A stretch of 64,000 bases of DNA from Climacteris rufus (GCA_013398175.1 VZRZ01008251.1:243786-307785); one strand, 5' to 3'; positions 51,986 to 63,580 are shown, counted from the first letter of the stretch. Notes: generated by a model from the sequence alone, not told the origin. Made by a program: numbers and translations.

Positions 51986-52000
51986 CTGCTGCTGCTGCTG
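51986..52000. repeat. (CTG)5 microsatellite
   Basis: Five uninterrupted CTG triplets lie in the intron. This is short and probably stable. Confidence 0.8.
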
Positions 52001-52736
52001 TTGGATGCACACAGGACTGTGCAGCTTTTTGTGGAAGGTGACTCTCTGTGGGTAAATGCAGTAGGATTTAGAGTCCCATTCTCAGGAGGTGGCTGTAGAT
52101 CTCCTGTGAGATCGTGCTGTAACTATCGTCCCCTCCAAGCCAGCAGAGAGCGAGGGCTCTCAGCATTGTACTCCCCTTAGCAAGGGGACATAAATCCATC
52201 AGTGTCTTTAGAGCCCTCTCAGAGACACACAGATAGATCAGGGCTGCCTTTCTCAGCACCAGCCTGTGGCCACCAGCCTGTTGTGGCACTGTTTGGTTCA
52301 AACACAAACCAAGTGCTATGCTTTCTAAGCTACACTCTCCTAACCCTATTTGGACCCAGCATGGAGCTGGACACCTGAGGCAGGCACACAGATATGGACT
52401 GAGAAACCAGAGGCCTTGTCTGCAGGTTGAAGCACAAATCCACACTGAGTTGGGATGGTAAATCCATCCATAGATGGGAAGGAATTTGAACAGCAAATGC
52501 CTTGTTCCCTGTGCAGGAGGGAGCAAGTGCTGTGAGGGAGAGACAAAAGGGAAAGGAGCAGGTGGGATTTTGTAATGAGTTAGGGGAAAGAAGTTTGGTA
52601 ACTTTTGCAGAAATGGTTGGTCGGATTTGGCTCGAGTCTGAGCTGCTGGAAAGATGCTGAGGATCTACCTGGTGGCAGCTCACCCAGCCAGGGGGACCAC
52701 TGTTGGAAGGGAGGCTCAGACTCCAGATCAGAACAG

Positions 52737-52756
52737 TTCAGCTCAGTTCAGCTCAG
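52737..52756. repeat. 10-bp direct repeat, 2 copies
   Basis: The unit ttcagctcag occurs twice in tandem (52737-52746 and 52747-52756). Confidence 0.75.
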
Positions 52757-55700
52757 AAAAGACTGACTTCTGCAGCCTGTTAAAAGCAAAAGACCCTACC
52801 ATGGGAGAGCTGTGGGTGTTTTGAATTTCTCTCTTGTGCCTCAGCTGTGATAACTCTTCCAACACCTGGATGCACCCATCAGTGCCATCTTGCAGGAGGG
52901 GATGGAGGTGAAGAAGACAGCATGGGGGAAGAGCTGTGCTCATCTGTCCAGCCCCACCTCACTGCTGTTTGCTCTGGGTTTGTTACCCTGGTGGAACAGC
53001 AGATGTTTTAGTGTCCTTTCGCTTTAAGGAAGCTGCCTGTCTCCTTCCTGCACTTAGTGGATTGCACACAAAGCACTCCTTGTCTCTCCCTTTCAGGAAC
53101 CTTGCTTAGCTAATGTCATTTGTCAAGTTAATCAGGGAGAGTGGGCACTTCGATGGCTGTATTGCCATGGAGACAAGCAGCCAAACAGGCATTTTACTTG
53201 CCCTGCCTTTCTTTGCAGAGATTTGCCATGAGAAACCAGTATTTTATTTGCTATCAACCAACCAACTTGCTGAGGGTGTCAGAAGTTTTTCAAGGTTGCT
53301 TTCCAGAGATTAGGAAGGGTCTACCTAACCTTTAATGGAGCAAATAGTAATGCTGCTACTAAAGCAATTCCATGTGTAGCTCCTCTTCCCACATCCCATG
53401 GATGTTTGGCTCTGGTAAGGGCTGTGTGAGAGGAGTTAGCCCAGTTGCTTGGGTTTGGGGCTGCACTCGAGATGTCATCAGTCCTCTTCAGCTGGATAGT
53501 TTCGTAGGAGGCTATGTGATCATAATTTAAGATACTTTGAAAAGAACTAAGGCCTGCATTTTAAGAGCATCTCCGGAGCTTCAAATCTACCCGGCAGTTG
53601 GCAAAATTTAGATACTGGCATGCCTTGGTCACATTTGAAACTCGGACGTGAGTGTAAAACCATACATTCCAGCTGATGTCTTGTGTAAGGCAGGCTGCAG
53701 AGTTTCATCCACATAACTCCTAAGCTGGATATTGAAAGAGCTGAAAGGAGACGTACATGTTACAGAGCTCAAAAGCCATCCCATGACTCCCTTGCCTTCC
53801 TCTTGCATGTGCACATGTAAAATGATGCATGGAACAGGTTTGGAAATGCTCCCTCCTGCAGCCTGGCTAACAGGACAGCTGGGATCTGCAGGCACCTACA
53901 GGAGGGACAGCCACCTGCTGACCCCTAGCCCTATCTGTGGGATGGCAAAGGAAACCTCACATCAGCACAGAAAGGGCAAAAGTTCAGATCAGATTGTTTA
54001 TGGGATTTTATGGAGCCAGGAGCCAAGGATAGCTCAGCTAATCCAGAGGAAACTGTAGTGATGGCATTAGAATGCATTTCACATGGGATTCATTCAGCGC
54101 GCGTTCAGATGGACCAGTCTTTCTGTCTCCATTTTTTTAGCCATGAAATATTTTTCTTTGCACTCCTGTCTGCCAGCTGCACCGAGCCAGACTCCAAGCT
54201 AGGCTGTTTTAAGAAAAAAACCCACAAAACCCCACAAACCTCCTGTCATTTGACCCGCCGACAAGTTAGCAGGGCTTCAGCACAGCTCCCAGTAACATCA
54301 GCACCAGGCACTGCTTTGGGTCCGTGCTCTGCCAGCCAGCCTCTGTTCCCACCAGCCTCAGCATCCACTGCTTTTCTCCAAGCCACAGTGTGGTGCTTGC
54401 TGAGTGGAAGACCTGGTGAGGACATGAGCTAAAAGTGCAACTGAAAGGCCACGTGGGGAGGGCTGGAAGGCAGCAGCTTTGCTGTGTCCTTCAGCTCCTC
54501 AGTACCTGAAGCCTTGCCAGCTTCATGGGCTGTCCTAGTCCTGGCTCATCCTCCTGAGTCACAAACATCCCATGCAGTCTCAGTGTGAGCTCCTCTTGGG
54601 AATAAGGATTTCCCTTCAGGTGCAGTGAAACCACCATGTTGAGCTGTTTGATGCAGATCTTGTCTCCCTCCTCGTGTTCTGAGCCATAGACCCTGTTGCT
54701 CTGCTGGAAGAGGTGACCTGGCTTAACTCCAGGCACAGGTGCCAGCTCCTTTGCTGTCCCAAGCCTGTTCCCTCTGACCCTGGCAGGCCCTCACATGCTC
54801 TGGATTAGCCCAGCTGTGACTTGTGCCTTCTGGAAGCTGCTTTCCTTTCCCTGGGGACTACCTCCAAATGTTTAGAACAAATCTGACTAGGAGTTACTAT
54901 GAAGCATCTCCACGCTGCTCTTCCTTTCCAAGCTTGCAGGACTGCTGCAATGGAGTGAATGTGGGGAGAGCTCTATGACCATCCAGTGATCCAGAGCTGG
55001 GAAAGACCCTCTGTCCTTGCAGGGTGTTTTGGCATCAGCCCACAGGGCATTGCAGCCTTCCAGGGGCACTCTGGTTTCTTAACCTGAGCTGACACAAACC
55101 AACCCATCAGGTCCTGGGGCTTCTTTTCCCCCCAGATATAGGACAATGTCCAACCTCATTCGTGTTACAGCTCCTTGAAAGCCCAAACAGCAGATGTGTC
55201 TCCCAAAGCCTGCCCCTGCCTTTGGGTGAGAAAACAAGAGTAGCTTTTCAATTCTGAATATATGTGGCCACATGCTGCACACCCTGTCATGGGTGAAAAG
55301 CTCCTGGCTGCTTCCAGGATGGGATTTAGCAGAGCAAAGTGGGGTAGTATGTGCTGTTAGTTTTACTTCAAGAATTAAAAGCATCCCTGGCAGGACAGTG
55401 CTTAGGTATGAGCTTCCATTCAGTACTACCTACAACATCAGAACAAGGATATCTACAGGAAATTGTAAAAGCTCAAACCCCAGAATGGTAAAACAAAATG
55501 AGGAACTTGATAATGAGGTAGAAATTGCATCCAGCCAGAAGTGTCACTGAAGATAAGAGATGAAGGCTTCACACTCCAGTGCTCAGCAGGAACAGGAATG
55601 GCAGGATCTGCTGCAGTATTTTCTTACAGAGTTTGTCTCTGGGACATGCAATGAACACGTCTTGCCTGGAACAAAGAGGAGATTTTGTTCACAGGTATTT

Positions 55701-56041
55701 ATTGCTTTGTCCTTAAAAATGGGTTTGCATCTCACATTTTGAGTGAGATGCAGGGACTCCATGGCCAACCGTTGCCCATATGTGCATCTGTGTAGCTGAG
55801 GCTGGACATGTCTCCTTGTTTCTGTGCCCCAAAGCCCATGGCAAGGAGAGGCACTGCCTTTTGCAGTCCGTGCTGTTTTCTGTGCCTCGCTGTGACCTGG
55901 CTTGGGCAGAAAGGGCTTCCCGGGTGTGAGCGTGGGCTGGCACCGCCTCACACCTGTCCTCAGGCCCCAAGTGCCTCTGCTGTGAGGGTGGTGTGCCACC
56001 CACACCCAGGAGATGGGGATGGCCGTGCTGTAACCCGCTGG

Positions 56042-56125
56042 CTGCCTCTGGCTGTCCCACAGCCGGGGTGCCCAGCGCCCCCGGGCCACGCTGCCCAGCG
56101 CCCCGCGGCGCCCGTGGCCATAGAG
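56042..56125. other. CpG-rich, GC-rich patch with internal direct repeat
   Basis: The patch includes gccggggtgcccagcgcccc and ccgcggcgcccg, with about ten CpGs. The 13-mer tgcccagcgcccc is repeated at 56069-56081 and 56092-56104. The wider 55.8-56.4 kb area is GC-rich. No start site, conserved protein frame or splice context shows it to be a promoter or exon. Confidence 0.5.
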
Positions 56126-56341
56126 GGACCGAGGTTGCCATCTGCCGGCTCAGCTGCACAGGAACAGCAAGAGCCTGGCTCAGCCCTCTTGGAAGCGGCC
56201 CCTCAGGAGTGTGTCCTGATCCTGCTCAGGTCACAGGGCATTGCCCACCCCGACCCAGCTCTTGGCCTCTGGAAACATGTCCCCCTGGGCAGGAGTTCCA
56301 GGGGACAGGGCAGGCAGCCCGTTCCCATTTGGGCTGTGCTG

Positions 56342-56365
56342 CCCCTGCCCTGCCCACACTACCCC
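56342..56365 (-). other. G-quadruplex motif on the minus strand
   Basis: Four C runs on the + strand (56342-56345, 56348-56350, 56353-56355, 56362-56365) have loops of 2, 2 and 6 bases. The complementary strand therefore meets the G4 rule. Confidence 0.7.
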
Positions 56366-57694
56366 TGGGCTAGGGTGTCCCTCCTGCCCTCCCCATGGGG
56401 CCTGAAGTGTTGGCCTCTGGCACAAAACTCTCTGTGAGTATCCACAAGGCTCTTAATAAGGGAGCTCCTTCCCATTAAAGATCAATATTTCTACTGCTGA
56501 TTATCACTGTCAGGTGCTTATTCCTCCTCTGGGCTTGTCTTTATTTCCTTCCTCTTGGAGTTCTTGGCAAGTACTCCCTGGCTGGGAATGTATGGCTGCT
56601 GTGGCGAGTACCCCAAGAGCACATGTGAGTACCCTGCACATCTCACCTGGTCAGTCTCCCCAGAAGTGACTGAGGCTGGGAGCTGCAGGACCACCGGCTC
56701 TAGCCCTGGTCCCCCAGCCAGCCCTGCAAAATCACTGCCTTGCCTGCAGGAGTGTCAAGGCTGAGCTGGCATAATCAATGACAGCTCACTCAGGCATTGC
56801 TGGGAGGATGAGGTTACTTCTGTAAATCTATTATCTTTTTTGGCAATTAGCACCAGTTAGGAGCCCTGGGAATACATGCAGGGCAGCAAATAGCAGGAAG
56901 CCCAGTTAAGCACATCTCTTGCTTACCAAGCCCGGTTAAACAAGTCCCCTGTGGCACAGCCCTACAGCTGGTAGCACAACCCATACACGCACCAGAGATG
57001 ATCCCTAGTGCTGGGATTGCTTTCCTTAGCACTGTGTAGCCCTGGAGGTTTGCATTCAATGCATGTACATTCAGAGGTGGAAGGTGAGGGGCTCACCCCT
57101 GCCTGGAATACCCCAGCAGTGTGCAGTCCCTGCATCTCCTGGATGCCGCAGGCAGCCCCTCTGGAGCGGCACTGGTGGCTTGTCCTGCCCGGGGACTGCT
57201 CTGTGTTGTGCTGAGGGTGGAAGCCCAGCCTGGGGCAGGGCTCGGTGGCTGGGCCTGGCCACACATGTCGAGCTCGGGATGGGGGAGCGAGCGAGACGCT
57301 GTTTTCTCTGGCCCAGGAAGACAGAGATGTGTGTTTGTTTTCCGTGCTGTCTTTCGCATGGCGTTTGTTTTGCTTGTCAAGCGTTTCAGGAGATAAAATG
57401 ACCTAAAGGGAGATTATTTTATCCTAATTTAAGCTGTCAATTTATCACTGACTTCTGCTTGTCTGCGCCAGCAGGACAGCTTACTCTGAGTCCCTGGGGA
57501 AACCTCAGCTAGAAAGTGAGAATTTGGGGGGGATTTGCTGCAGTCTCACAGCTAATCTGTGCTTATGACAGCAACTGCAAGCTGCTCCCCTGTCCCCCTG
57601 TGTCATATTAGTTCCCATCACTGTGGCCTGGCTTGGCTTCCCAAGGGCCTCCCCCTTCTAACCGGGGCCTGGGGTTGTTTTTCTCGTGCTGCAG

Positions 57695-57878
57695 GCTGGT
57701 GGAAGAGTTCATGCTGCTGGCGAACATGGCTGTGGCCCATCGCATCTACCGCTCCTTCCCCGAGCAGGCCTTCCTCCGGCGCCACCCCCCGCCCCAGACC
57801 AAGCTGCTGAAAGACCTCATGGACTTCTGCAACCAAGTCGGCCTCGAAGTTGACTTCAGCAGCGCAGGGACCGTGCAT
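57695..57878 (+). CDS. DIS3L2: DIS3L2 exon (RNB domain, 184 nt, LVEEFMLLANMAVAH segment)
   Basis: The exon starts with G, completing the Lys codon from 30547-30548, and then reads LVEEFMLLANMAVAHRIYRS. This is a hallmark RNB stretch conserved from RNase II to DIS3 proteins. FPEQAFLRRHPPPQTKLLKD follows, then a region corresponding to FCNQVGLEVDFSSAGTVH. It ends in phase 0 at CAT before a consensus gtgagt donor. The acceptor is tgctgcag. The exon is GC-rich compared with the upstream ones. Together with the 80-nt exon it makes 264 nt, so only joint skipping of the two would keep the frame. Confidence 0.97.
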
Positions 57879-59037
57879 GTGAGTGCTCTGGCCTGGTGGG
57901 CAGCTCCCTGGTGGAATGTTTGTGGCAGTGTGTGGTTTGTTCCCCATCCCTGTCTGCACACTCAAACTGACAACTATGCCATGCCAAAACAAAACACCTG
58001 CTTCACTCACTGTTGATCCCACTAGTGCTGGGCAAGGGTGGTCCAGCCTGTCCTGGTCAGCTATATTGTGCACAGAGGTTAGAGCAGGGCGGGAAGGACC
58101 TTGCAAGGGATCCCAGCGCTGCCTTCCTGCAATGGGAAGGATGTTTCAGTGCAGGAGCACTCACTGAGACACTCAGATTTCCTTCTCTGGGCAAGCCCTG
58201 GGCAGGCAATTTTCTCTGTACCACAAGGAAGTAGCTCTGCAAGGGGCTGTTTCTGTCTGGGCTGCTGCAGGTCTCAGGGAGAGCAGGGTGGGGAGCAGGG
58301 TGTCTGGGAAGGACTGGAGAGCGGTGCTGGGAAAGGTCAGATGCAGCCAGCATGAGAAGTATTCAACCACTCCTCTGCTGAGCGTGTCCTGAGGCTGAAC
58401 TCCAGCTGAACAGCACAGTGCAGGTTCCAGGATTTTCTTTACTCACCGCAACTGGACTGTGGATAATCCTCTGTTAATCCCATCCCCGCTGGCCTCCCGC
58501 ACGCCCCTCCATCAGCTGGGACTGCTTTCCCCGCCTGCTGGCTGTGCCCAGCCTGTGTCAGCAGATGCAGGGCTGCTCACTCAGCTCCTCTCCTGCACTT
58601 TGAACCCTTCAGCCTTTCCTCACTGCTAGCCCCAGGCAGTGACCTCCCATATCCATGTCTCCCCAGAGTCCCATTAGTCCATGTGCTGAAGCTCTCAGGA
58701 GCTGGATGGGAGCCAGGCACAGGTCGGGGGAGGGTTTATGGACACTGTCTCACACTGCACAACTGGGGACGGAGCCAGCAGTCCCCATGCCCTGGGTGCT
58801 CCCTGCCCCTGACCCCAGGAGGTGGGGCAGTGCTCAGGACTGTCTATGCAGTCCTGCTGGGGCTTCTGGGACCACAGCAAAGCCCAATTTCCTGGGCAAC
58901 TTTTGGCTTACAAGGGGATTTGCAGGAAAAGGAGGAATTTGGTTTCAACAAGCTGCCTTTTGCACCAGTAAGGTCTGCCTGGGTCCCTCTACCACCATAA
59001 CATGCCAACACTGAATGCTTTCTCTTTTCTCCTCCAG
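57879..59037 (+). other. DIS3L2: DIS3L2 intron, 1159 bp
   Basis: The intron has a gtgagt donor and a strongly pyrimidine-rich acceptor (ctttctcttttctcctccag). It contains one G4 motif (58277-58308), listed separately, and otherwise unique sequence. No repeat or RNA gene is recognised. Confidence 0.93.
58277..58308 (+). other. Five-run G-quadruplex motif in a short intron
   Basis: GGG runs at 58277-58279, 58286-58288, 58290-58293, 58298-58300 and 58306-58308 have loops of 6, 1, 4 and 5 bases. The motif is on the sense strand, so it would also form in the pre-mRNA. Confidence 0.75.
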
Positions 59038-59124
59038 AAAAGCTTAAAGGAAACATTTGGTGCTGACAAATATTCCAGAGCAAGGAAAGAAGTGTTGACC
59101 TACATGTTCTCCAGGCCCATGCAG
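59038..59124 (+). CDS. DIS3L2: DIS3L2 exon (RNB domain, 29 codons, KSLKETFG to SRPMQ)
   Basis: The exon is 87 nt and phase 0 on both sides, between cctccag and gtgaga. It encodes KSLKETFGADKYSRARKEVL followed by TYMFSRPMQ. This matches the conserved DIS3L2 stretch leading into MALYF of the next exon. Because it is symmetric, skipping would remove 29 residues without a frameshift. That segment packs in the RNB core just before the family signature, so such a product would probably be inactive (inference). Confidence 0.97.
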
Positions 59125-62100
59125 GTGAGAACAGCACTGTACTGTTGAATGTATCTGGCTGCAGCTTTCTGAGGATGATGTAGGGGTGTGCAACTGGCCA
59201 TAAGCACAGTCTGGTACCTGCAGGGAAGTTCTAGAAACCCTTTGGACTCCCTCCAGGCCAAGTGGCTTTCTGAGACAGTCTCTGCAATGGAGGCTTGTGC
59301 TGCTCACACCAGTTGTCATTTTTGGTGCATCTGTAGCTCAGGACACTTACTCAGGTGTTTAACACCTTCAAAAAAAGTTATTGTGAGGTATCAGCTGCAT
59401 TTGCAGCTGGGCACAGCTCTTCTGAGGGAAGTCCTACCCCACAGGGAGAAGGGGCACGTTCCTGAAATGGCCTCTCTGCTGTGGCCTGCTTATCTCTGCA
59501 GGAATGAATCATCTTCCCAACATCATTCATTTGACTGCCACTCTTCTAATTAGCTTATTTGCTTCATTTACTCATTAGCAGTTGCCTGAAGTCCTGCTGT
59601 GCTTCTGGGACTTAATGCTTGCTTGCAACTGGGACTGGGGTATGAGGCCATTTAGTAAATCACCCCCTCGTGTATGTGTCCAGCTCAGGAGAACTGCTTT
59701 GTAAAGAGCAGGGAGTGTCCTCTGGAGCTGGCTGTGTTGTCCCAGATCCTGTGTTCTGCTTTGGGTTATCCTGGTCCCTTCTGTTACATCTTCCTTTTCT
59801 GGTGGAAGGTGCACTGGTGACATGAATTCCTTGGAGTCCCTCTCTTGTCCTGCTGACTGTGGCACAGGCCTGGGCTTTGCCTGGTAGCAGCACGTGGAGC
59901 AAGCCTGGGCTGCTGACCAGGATGGGTGAGCAAGGAGAAAGCTTCTGGGTTCTGCAGTGGCACCAAGGAGAAGATGGGCCTTTGGGGACCCCCTGACTTG
60001 CTGAGATCTTGCCTCTGTGATCTCCTAAGACTGTGGTCAGAAAAGAGGTGGGAGTACTTTGAGATACCTCACAGTGTCTCTAGTTAAGATTTAACCCTGT
60101 GAATACATGTTAGATCAGTACACGAAAGAGGTATCAAGGTTTTGGGAATGAAAGGTTCCGCAGAGTAGATAACAGACAAAGAATTTGGGGAAGAAGAAAG
60201 AGGCACTTTTAAAGGTGATAGTCCACGAGACATGATTTTGGCAGGAACTGGACTCATGTCATTATCAGAAGACCAAGATGCCTGTATGTTCAGGTGTGCT
60301 GTGCAGTCCACTCTTATGTGGCAAACCCCCTGCCTGGCACACTCCCATAGATGGCAAAACCCTGTTTACAGCTGAGGCTGTTGGCCTTGCAGGGCAGCCT
60401 GTGTGTGGATGGTGAGCAGCATTCCCATCTGCTGGCCCTCCCCAGCAGGGTGGTACTGCTGTGTGATGGAGGGCTCTCATCATTGGAAGTGGTGCATCAG
60501 CCAGAAGAAACAGAAATCAGTCTTGATCATGGGATGAGTTTATGCAGTTTAGTTTGTAAAAGAAGTTTCAGACTTGCCCAAAGCCATTGGCCAGGTGAGC
60601 AGATGCTCCCTTCCTGTCTTCAGGGCAGCATTCCAATCTGACCCAGCGTGTGCTCCCAGCAGCAGATCCATGTGACCTCTAGTCTGTACGGAAGGACCAT
60701 GGCACTGCAGTGGTCTCTGGTCTCTGACCACACTCATGGGGTGGACTTGCAGCTCCCCCAAATCCTGAGCAGTTCAGATTCCCACCACTGTTGAACCACC
60801 ACAGGTAGTTTAAAGCCACGTCAGTGCCCCTCGAAAGGGCAAACAGCTTTCGGGAGGAAGGAACTTTCCCTGCAAGGAGTGTTTTTTTTGCTGTCTCCCA
60901 CCAGCACTACAGCAGATGGAAGAATCAGCCCCATCCTGCTGGATGTCATGGTCCCTCATGGGGGAGGGCACAGATCTGAGCTTTGGCAGCTGGGGAGCAG
61001 AGCCACAGAGGGGCCCAGGCCTGTGTTGAGGCTGGGCCATCGCTCTGACAGATGGTGCAGCGAGACCGTCTGGTCAGGGCTCTGAGCAGTCACCTGTATC
61101 CCTGCACACGTCTCAGCTCCCAGTGATAAAGCTGATGTTTCAGGGACAAGGCTGCAGCTAAATCAGCCTGAACAACCTGTCTACAGGTTTAACCCCTGGT
61201 CAAGCCAAGCCTGTGTCTTCCATCTTCACTGTGTGCTGGTGGTCAAGACATCAGCCTCTTGACAGAGGAGGGAGATGGGAAGCAACTGGTAATGCATGTG
61301 CCTGGAGGGAATGCCTGGACTGCCATGCCAGGAGCCTTGTAACAGATGAAGGAGCAGCGACACACCATTTTTCAGGGGCTCAGTCACTCGGGGATTCAAT
61401 CTGTCCGTGAGAGCAAAGCTACCCCTGGTTGGCTGGGGCTGATTTATTTTGAGGCTTCTTGCAGTTCTCTGGGGATTTCAGCAAGCCCATGGGATTTGAG
61501 ACCACTTGTGAATCAAATCTGTTAATGAGAAAACATCTGCTTCATGCCAGGCGGATGTCACTGGGTCGTGCTGTCATGGTGCTGAGGATGGGTGTCAGGT
61601 CCATGTCAGACTGGGCTCCCTGCACTGTGTAACCCTACCACAGCCCAGAGCAGTACTTTTGTTGTGCTACCCACACTGATGCCAGTGTCAGTGAGGGCCA
61701 TGAGCTGCCAAAAGGGTGTCCAAATTGTGCTGGACCCTGCAGTGGCTGGGTTTGGCCAGCACATCCATCAAGACAAAGTGACCCAGACAACAGCAGTCAG
61801 CATGGGACTTTCAGCACTTTTTCTAACTTGGAACAAGGCAGGGCATAACTTGAAATACTGCTGGGCATAGGGCAGGGATGGGCCTTCCCCAGTGGCCTTC
61901 TCAGAGCTGGGGTTTCGACTGGTGCTCTGCTTTCTACATGCCTGGCATTGTAGGGATCTTCCTGCCTTCTGCCCAGAAAGCCTGGCACAAGTGCCTGGAA
62001 GCTCCCTGGGATTTCATGCTGTCTGTCAGCACAAGGGCACTCATGCTCTCCTGCAGCAGCCTCCAGAGCTCGGCGTGTCTCCCTGCCCAGCCTCATTCGG

Positions 62101-63223
62101 TGCGAGCCGAGCTAATTGAGTGGAGACTGTACTTCGTGGAGTCCATCAGAAACAATTTAATTCTGGGATGTGGAAATTGGCAGCCACCACAGCTCCTATC
62201 CCAGCTCTTGGGTCTCATAATAAGGCTGGGACTGATGCTGCTTTTTTTAACCTGTTTTATTTACTTGCCCGGATCAGTGTGTTGCTGCTCAGCAGGAGCT
62301 GGCTGCGCCACTGGCCCGGAGAGCAGAGGATGCAGCTGCCCAAACCAAGGATCCCAGAACATCTCTGTAATCAGAGCTGGCTACTCCTGTTTTTTTTAAA
62401 TCACTTGCTCTTATTTTTAAATGGGTTCATTCAATCGCCACTGTGCCGTGACCCCGCCGCCACCCCCNNNNNNNNNNNNNNNNNNNNNNNNNNNNNNNNN
62501 NNNCCAGCCCTGAGAGCTGGTGTTTCACAGATGTAAAAATAAAAGCTGTAACATGTGGGATAACAGGGGTGACACAGAAGAGGCTCCTGATGAAGAGGCT
62601 GCTGGGTGGAGGTGCTGCTGTTGCCCTGGTGTTGGTTTAGATGGGCAGTTCAGCTTCTCGGCTCCACAGCTGTCATGGTGGGCTGGAGCAGCAGGGCTGT
62701 CTCTCCTCCTTGGAAGCCACTCATCCCAGCCCCCGGTGCTCTCCAGGCATGCACAGTTGTGTGTAAAGCCTGCAGCCAGACCCAGAACCAAAGAGCCTGG
62801 CACAGGCACTGTTCTGCGAGGCCCCTTGTTGGGAGAGCATCTGAAGTGGGCACAGAGCAAGCTGGGCACTCCCCTGGAAGATGGGAGGGTGGCAAATGAG
62901 CCCCAGGGCCTGAGCAGAAGCAGGGGTCTGCTTAAACCATGTGTGATGTGAAAGATGATGCAGTCCTTGGGGCCAGGCAGGGACAGCTGGCAGCCAGCAG
63001 CTCCCTGCAGTGGCTTTGCCCCTTTTGCTCTGTGCTCAGTTTCTGCAGTGCCCTCCTGGTTCCTGCAGAGCCCAAGCTGAGCAGCAGGTGAAGGGCCATC
63101 AGCAGACAGGACATCATCAGAAGGACCATTGGCCGCTGGCGCTGCATCTCACAGAGCCAGACCCCTCCAGCCTCAAGCCACCACCCTTGCTCACACCCTT
63201 CCCTTGTTTCTCCCCCCTTTCAG
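59125..63223 (+). other. DIS3L2: DIS3L2 intron, 4099 bp, with assembly gap
   Basis: The donor is gtgaga and the acceptor is gtttctccccccctttcag. Apart from the N gap, I see unique GC-balanced sequence. A moderately AT-rich, CpG-containing stretch near 62085-62260 could be a conserved element, but nothing firm supports it. Open frames up to 173 codons are chance frames. Confidence 0.9.
62468..62503. other. Assembly gap (36 N)
   Basis: The sequence is replaced by N directly after the C-rich run ccgtgaccccgccgccaccc, which is the type of sequence often lost in short-read assemblies. It lies inside an intron, so no coding sequence of DIS3L2 is expected to be missing. Confidence 0.99.
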
Positions 63224-63371
63224 ATGGCTCTCTACTTCTGTACCGGTGTGCTGGAGGACGAGACCCTCTTCTGCCACTACGCCCTGAACGTGCCGTTCTA
63301 CACGCACTTCACGTCCCCCATCCGCCGCTACGCCGACATCGTGGTGCACCGCCTGCTCTCCGCCTCGCTCG
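63224..63371 (+). CDS. DIS3L2: DIS3L2 exon with the RNase II family signature (148 nt)
   Basis: The exon reads MALYFCTGVLEDETLFC and then the RNase II/RNB signature over 63275-63349. The signature begins HYALNVPFY, continues THFTSPIRRYAD and ends IVVH. Every position fits the PROSITE-type pattern, with the invariant S-P, R-R, Y, D and H in place; the conserved Arg pair contributes to RNA binding near the active site in this family. The exon enters in phase 0 and ends after one base of a Gly codon, with donor gtgcgt at 63372. The ATG at 63224 is internal. The next intron is only 78 bp and stop-free in this frame. Confidence 0.98.
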
Positions 63372-63449
63372 GTGCGTGCTGCTCCCAGGCTGGCCTGGCT
63401 CTGCAGCAGGAGGCTCGGGGTGTGTCATTGTCAGGTGTCCCCTTTGCAG
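63372..63449 (+). other. DIS3L2: 78-bp DIS3L2 intron, in frame and free of stops
   Basis: The donor is gtgcgt and the acceptor is cccctttgcag. The length is 26 x 3 and the reading frame of the upstream exon continues through it into the downstream exon without a stop. Splicing is inferred because removing it restores the family sequence (LLSASLG joined to ASAPIK, then KQADHCNDR). If it were retained, 26 extra residues would be inserted just after the RNB signature. Confidence 0.9.
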
Positions 63450-63580
63450 GTGCCAGCGCCCCCATCAAGATGGAGAAAGAGGCCATCCAGAAGCAGGCAG
63501 ATCACTGCAACGACAGGAAGATGGCTTCCAAGAGGGTGCAGGAGCTCAGCGCTGACCTCTTCTTCTCCATCTTTGTCAGG
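63450..63580 (+). CDS. DIS3L2: DIS3L2 exon (end of RNB domain, 131 nt, KQADHCNDRKMASKR)
   Basis: The exon supplies the last two bases of the split Gly codon, then ASAPIKMEKEAIQ, QKQADHCNDRKMASKRVQEL and SADLFFSIFVR. The H-C-N-D-R stretch and the helix after it are highly conserved at the end of RNB domains of the DIS3 family. The first dozen residues are variable; human DIS3L2 has different residues there (beginning YRERLD) at the same length. It ends in phase 0 at AGG before gtaaga. The acceptor is tttgcag. Confidence 0.96.

Larger units (their letters stand above)
30549..57694 (+). other. DIS3L2: DIS3L2 intron, 27.1 kb
   Basis: The intron has donor gtaagt and acceptor gctgcag ending at 57694. 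The flanking exons share one split Lys codon, so no coding exon is missing between them. Separately listed contents are AT-rich blocks (33180-33350, 35110-35420, 41590-42060, 48920-49110), short tandem repeats, the CR1 ORF1 relic (44955-45490), the CR1 3' fragment (47885-48020), a 12-bp minisatellite (43122-43189), G4 motifs and a CpG patch near 56060-56120. Long chance frames exist, the longest being 209 codons at 55808-56437 in GC-rich sequence, but their translations resemble no family. No nested gene or RNA gene is recognised. Confidence 0.85.

Noticed and set aside
55808..56437. 209-codon open frame on the + strand
   Set aside because: It lies in GC-rich intronic DNA where stops are rare. 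The translation is Pro/Ala/Cys-rich without a recognisable domain, and frames on the other strand are open too.
61878..62399. 173-codon open frame on the + strand
   Set aside because: It is an intronic chance frame with no domain. Its start context and sequence give no support.
63224..63226. ATG as a translation start
   Set aside because: It is an internal Met (PMQ-MALYF is conserved across the splice junction).
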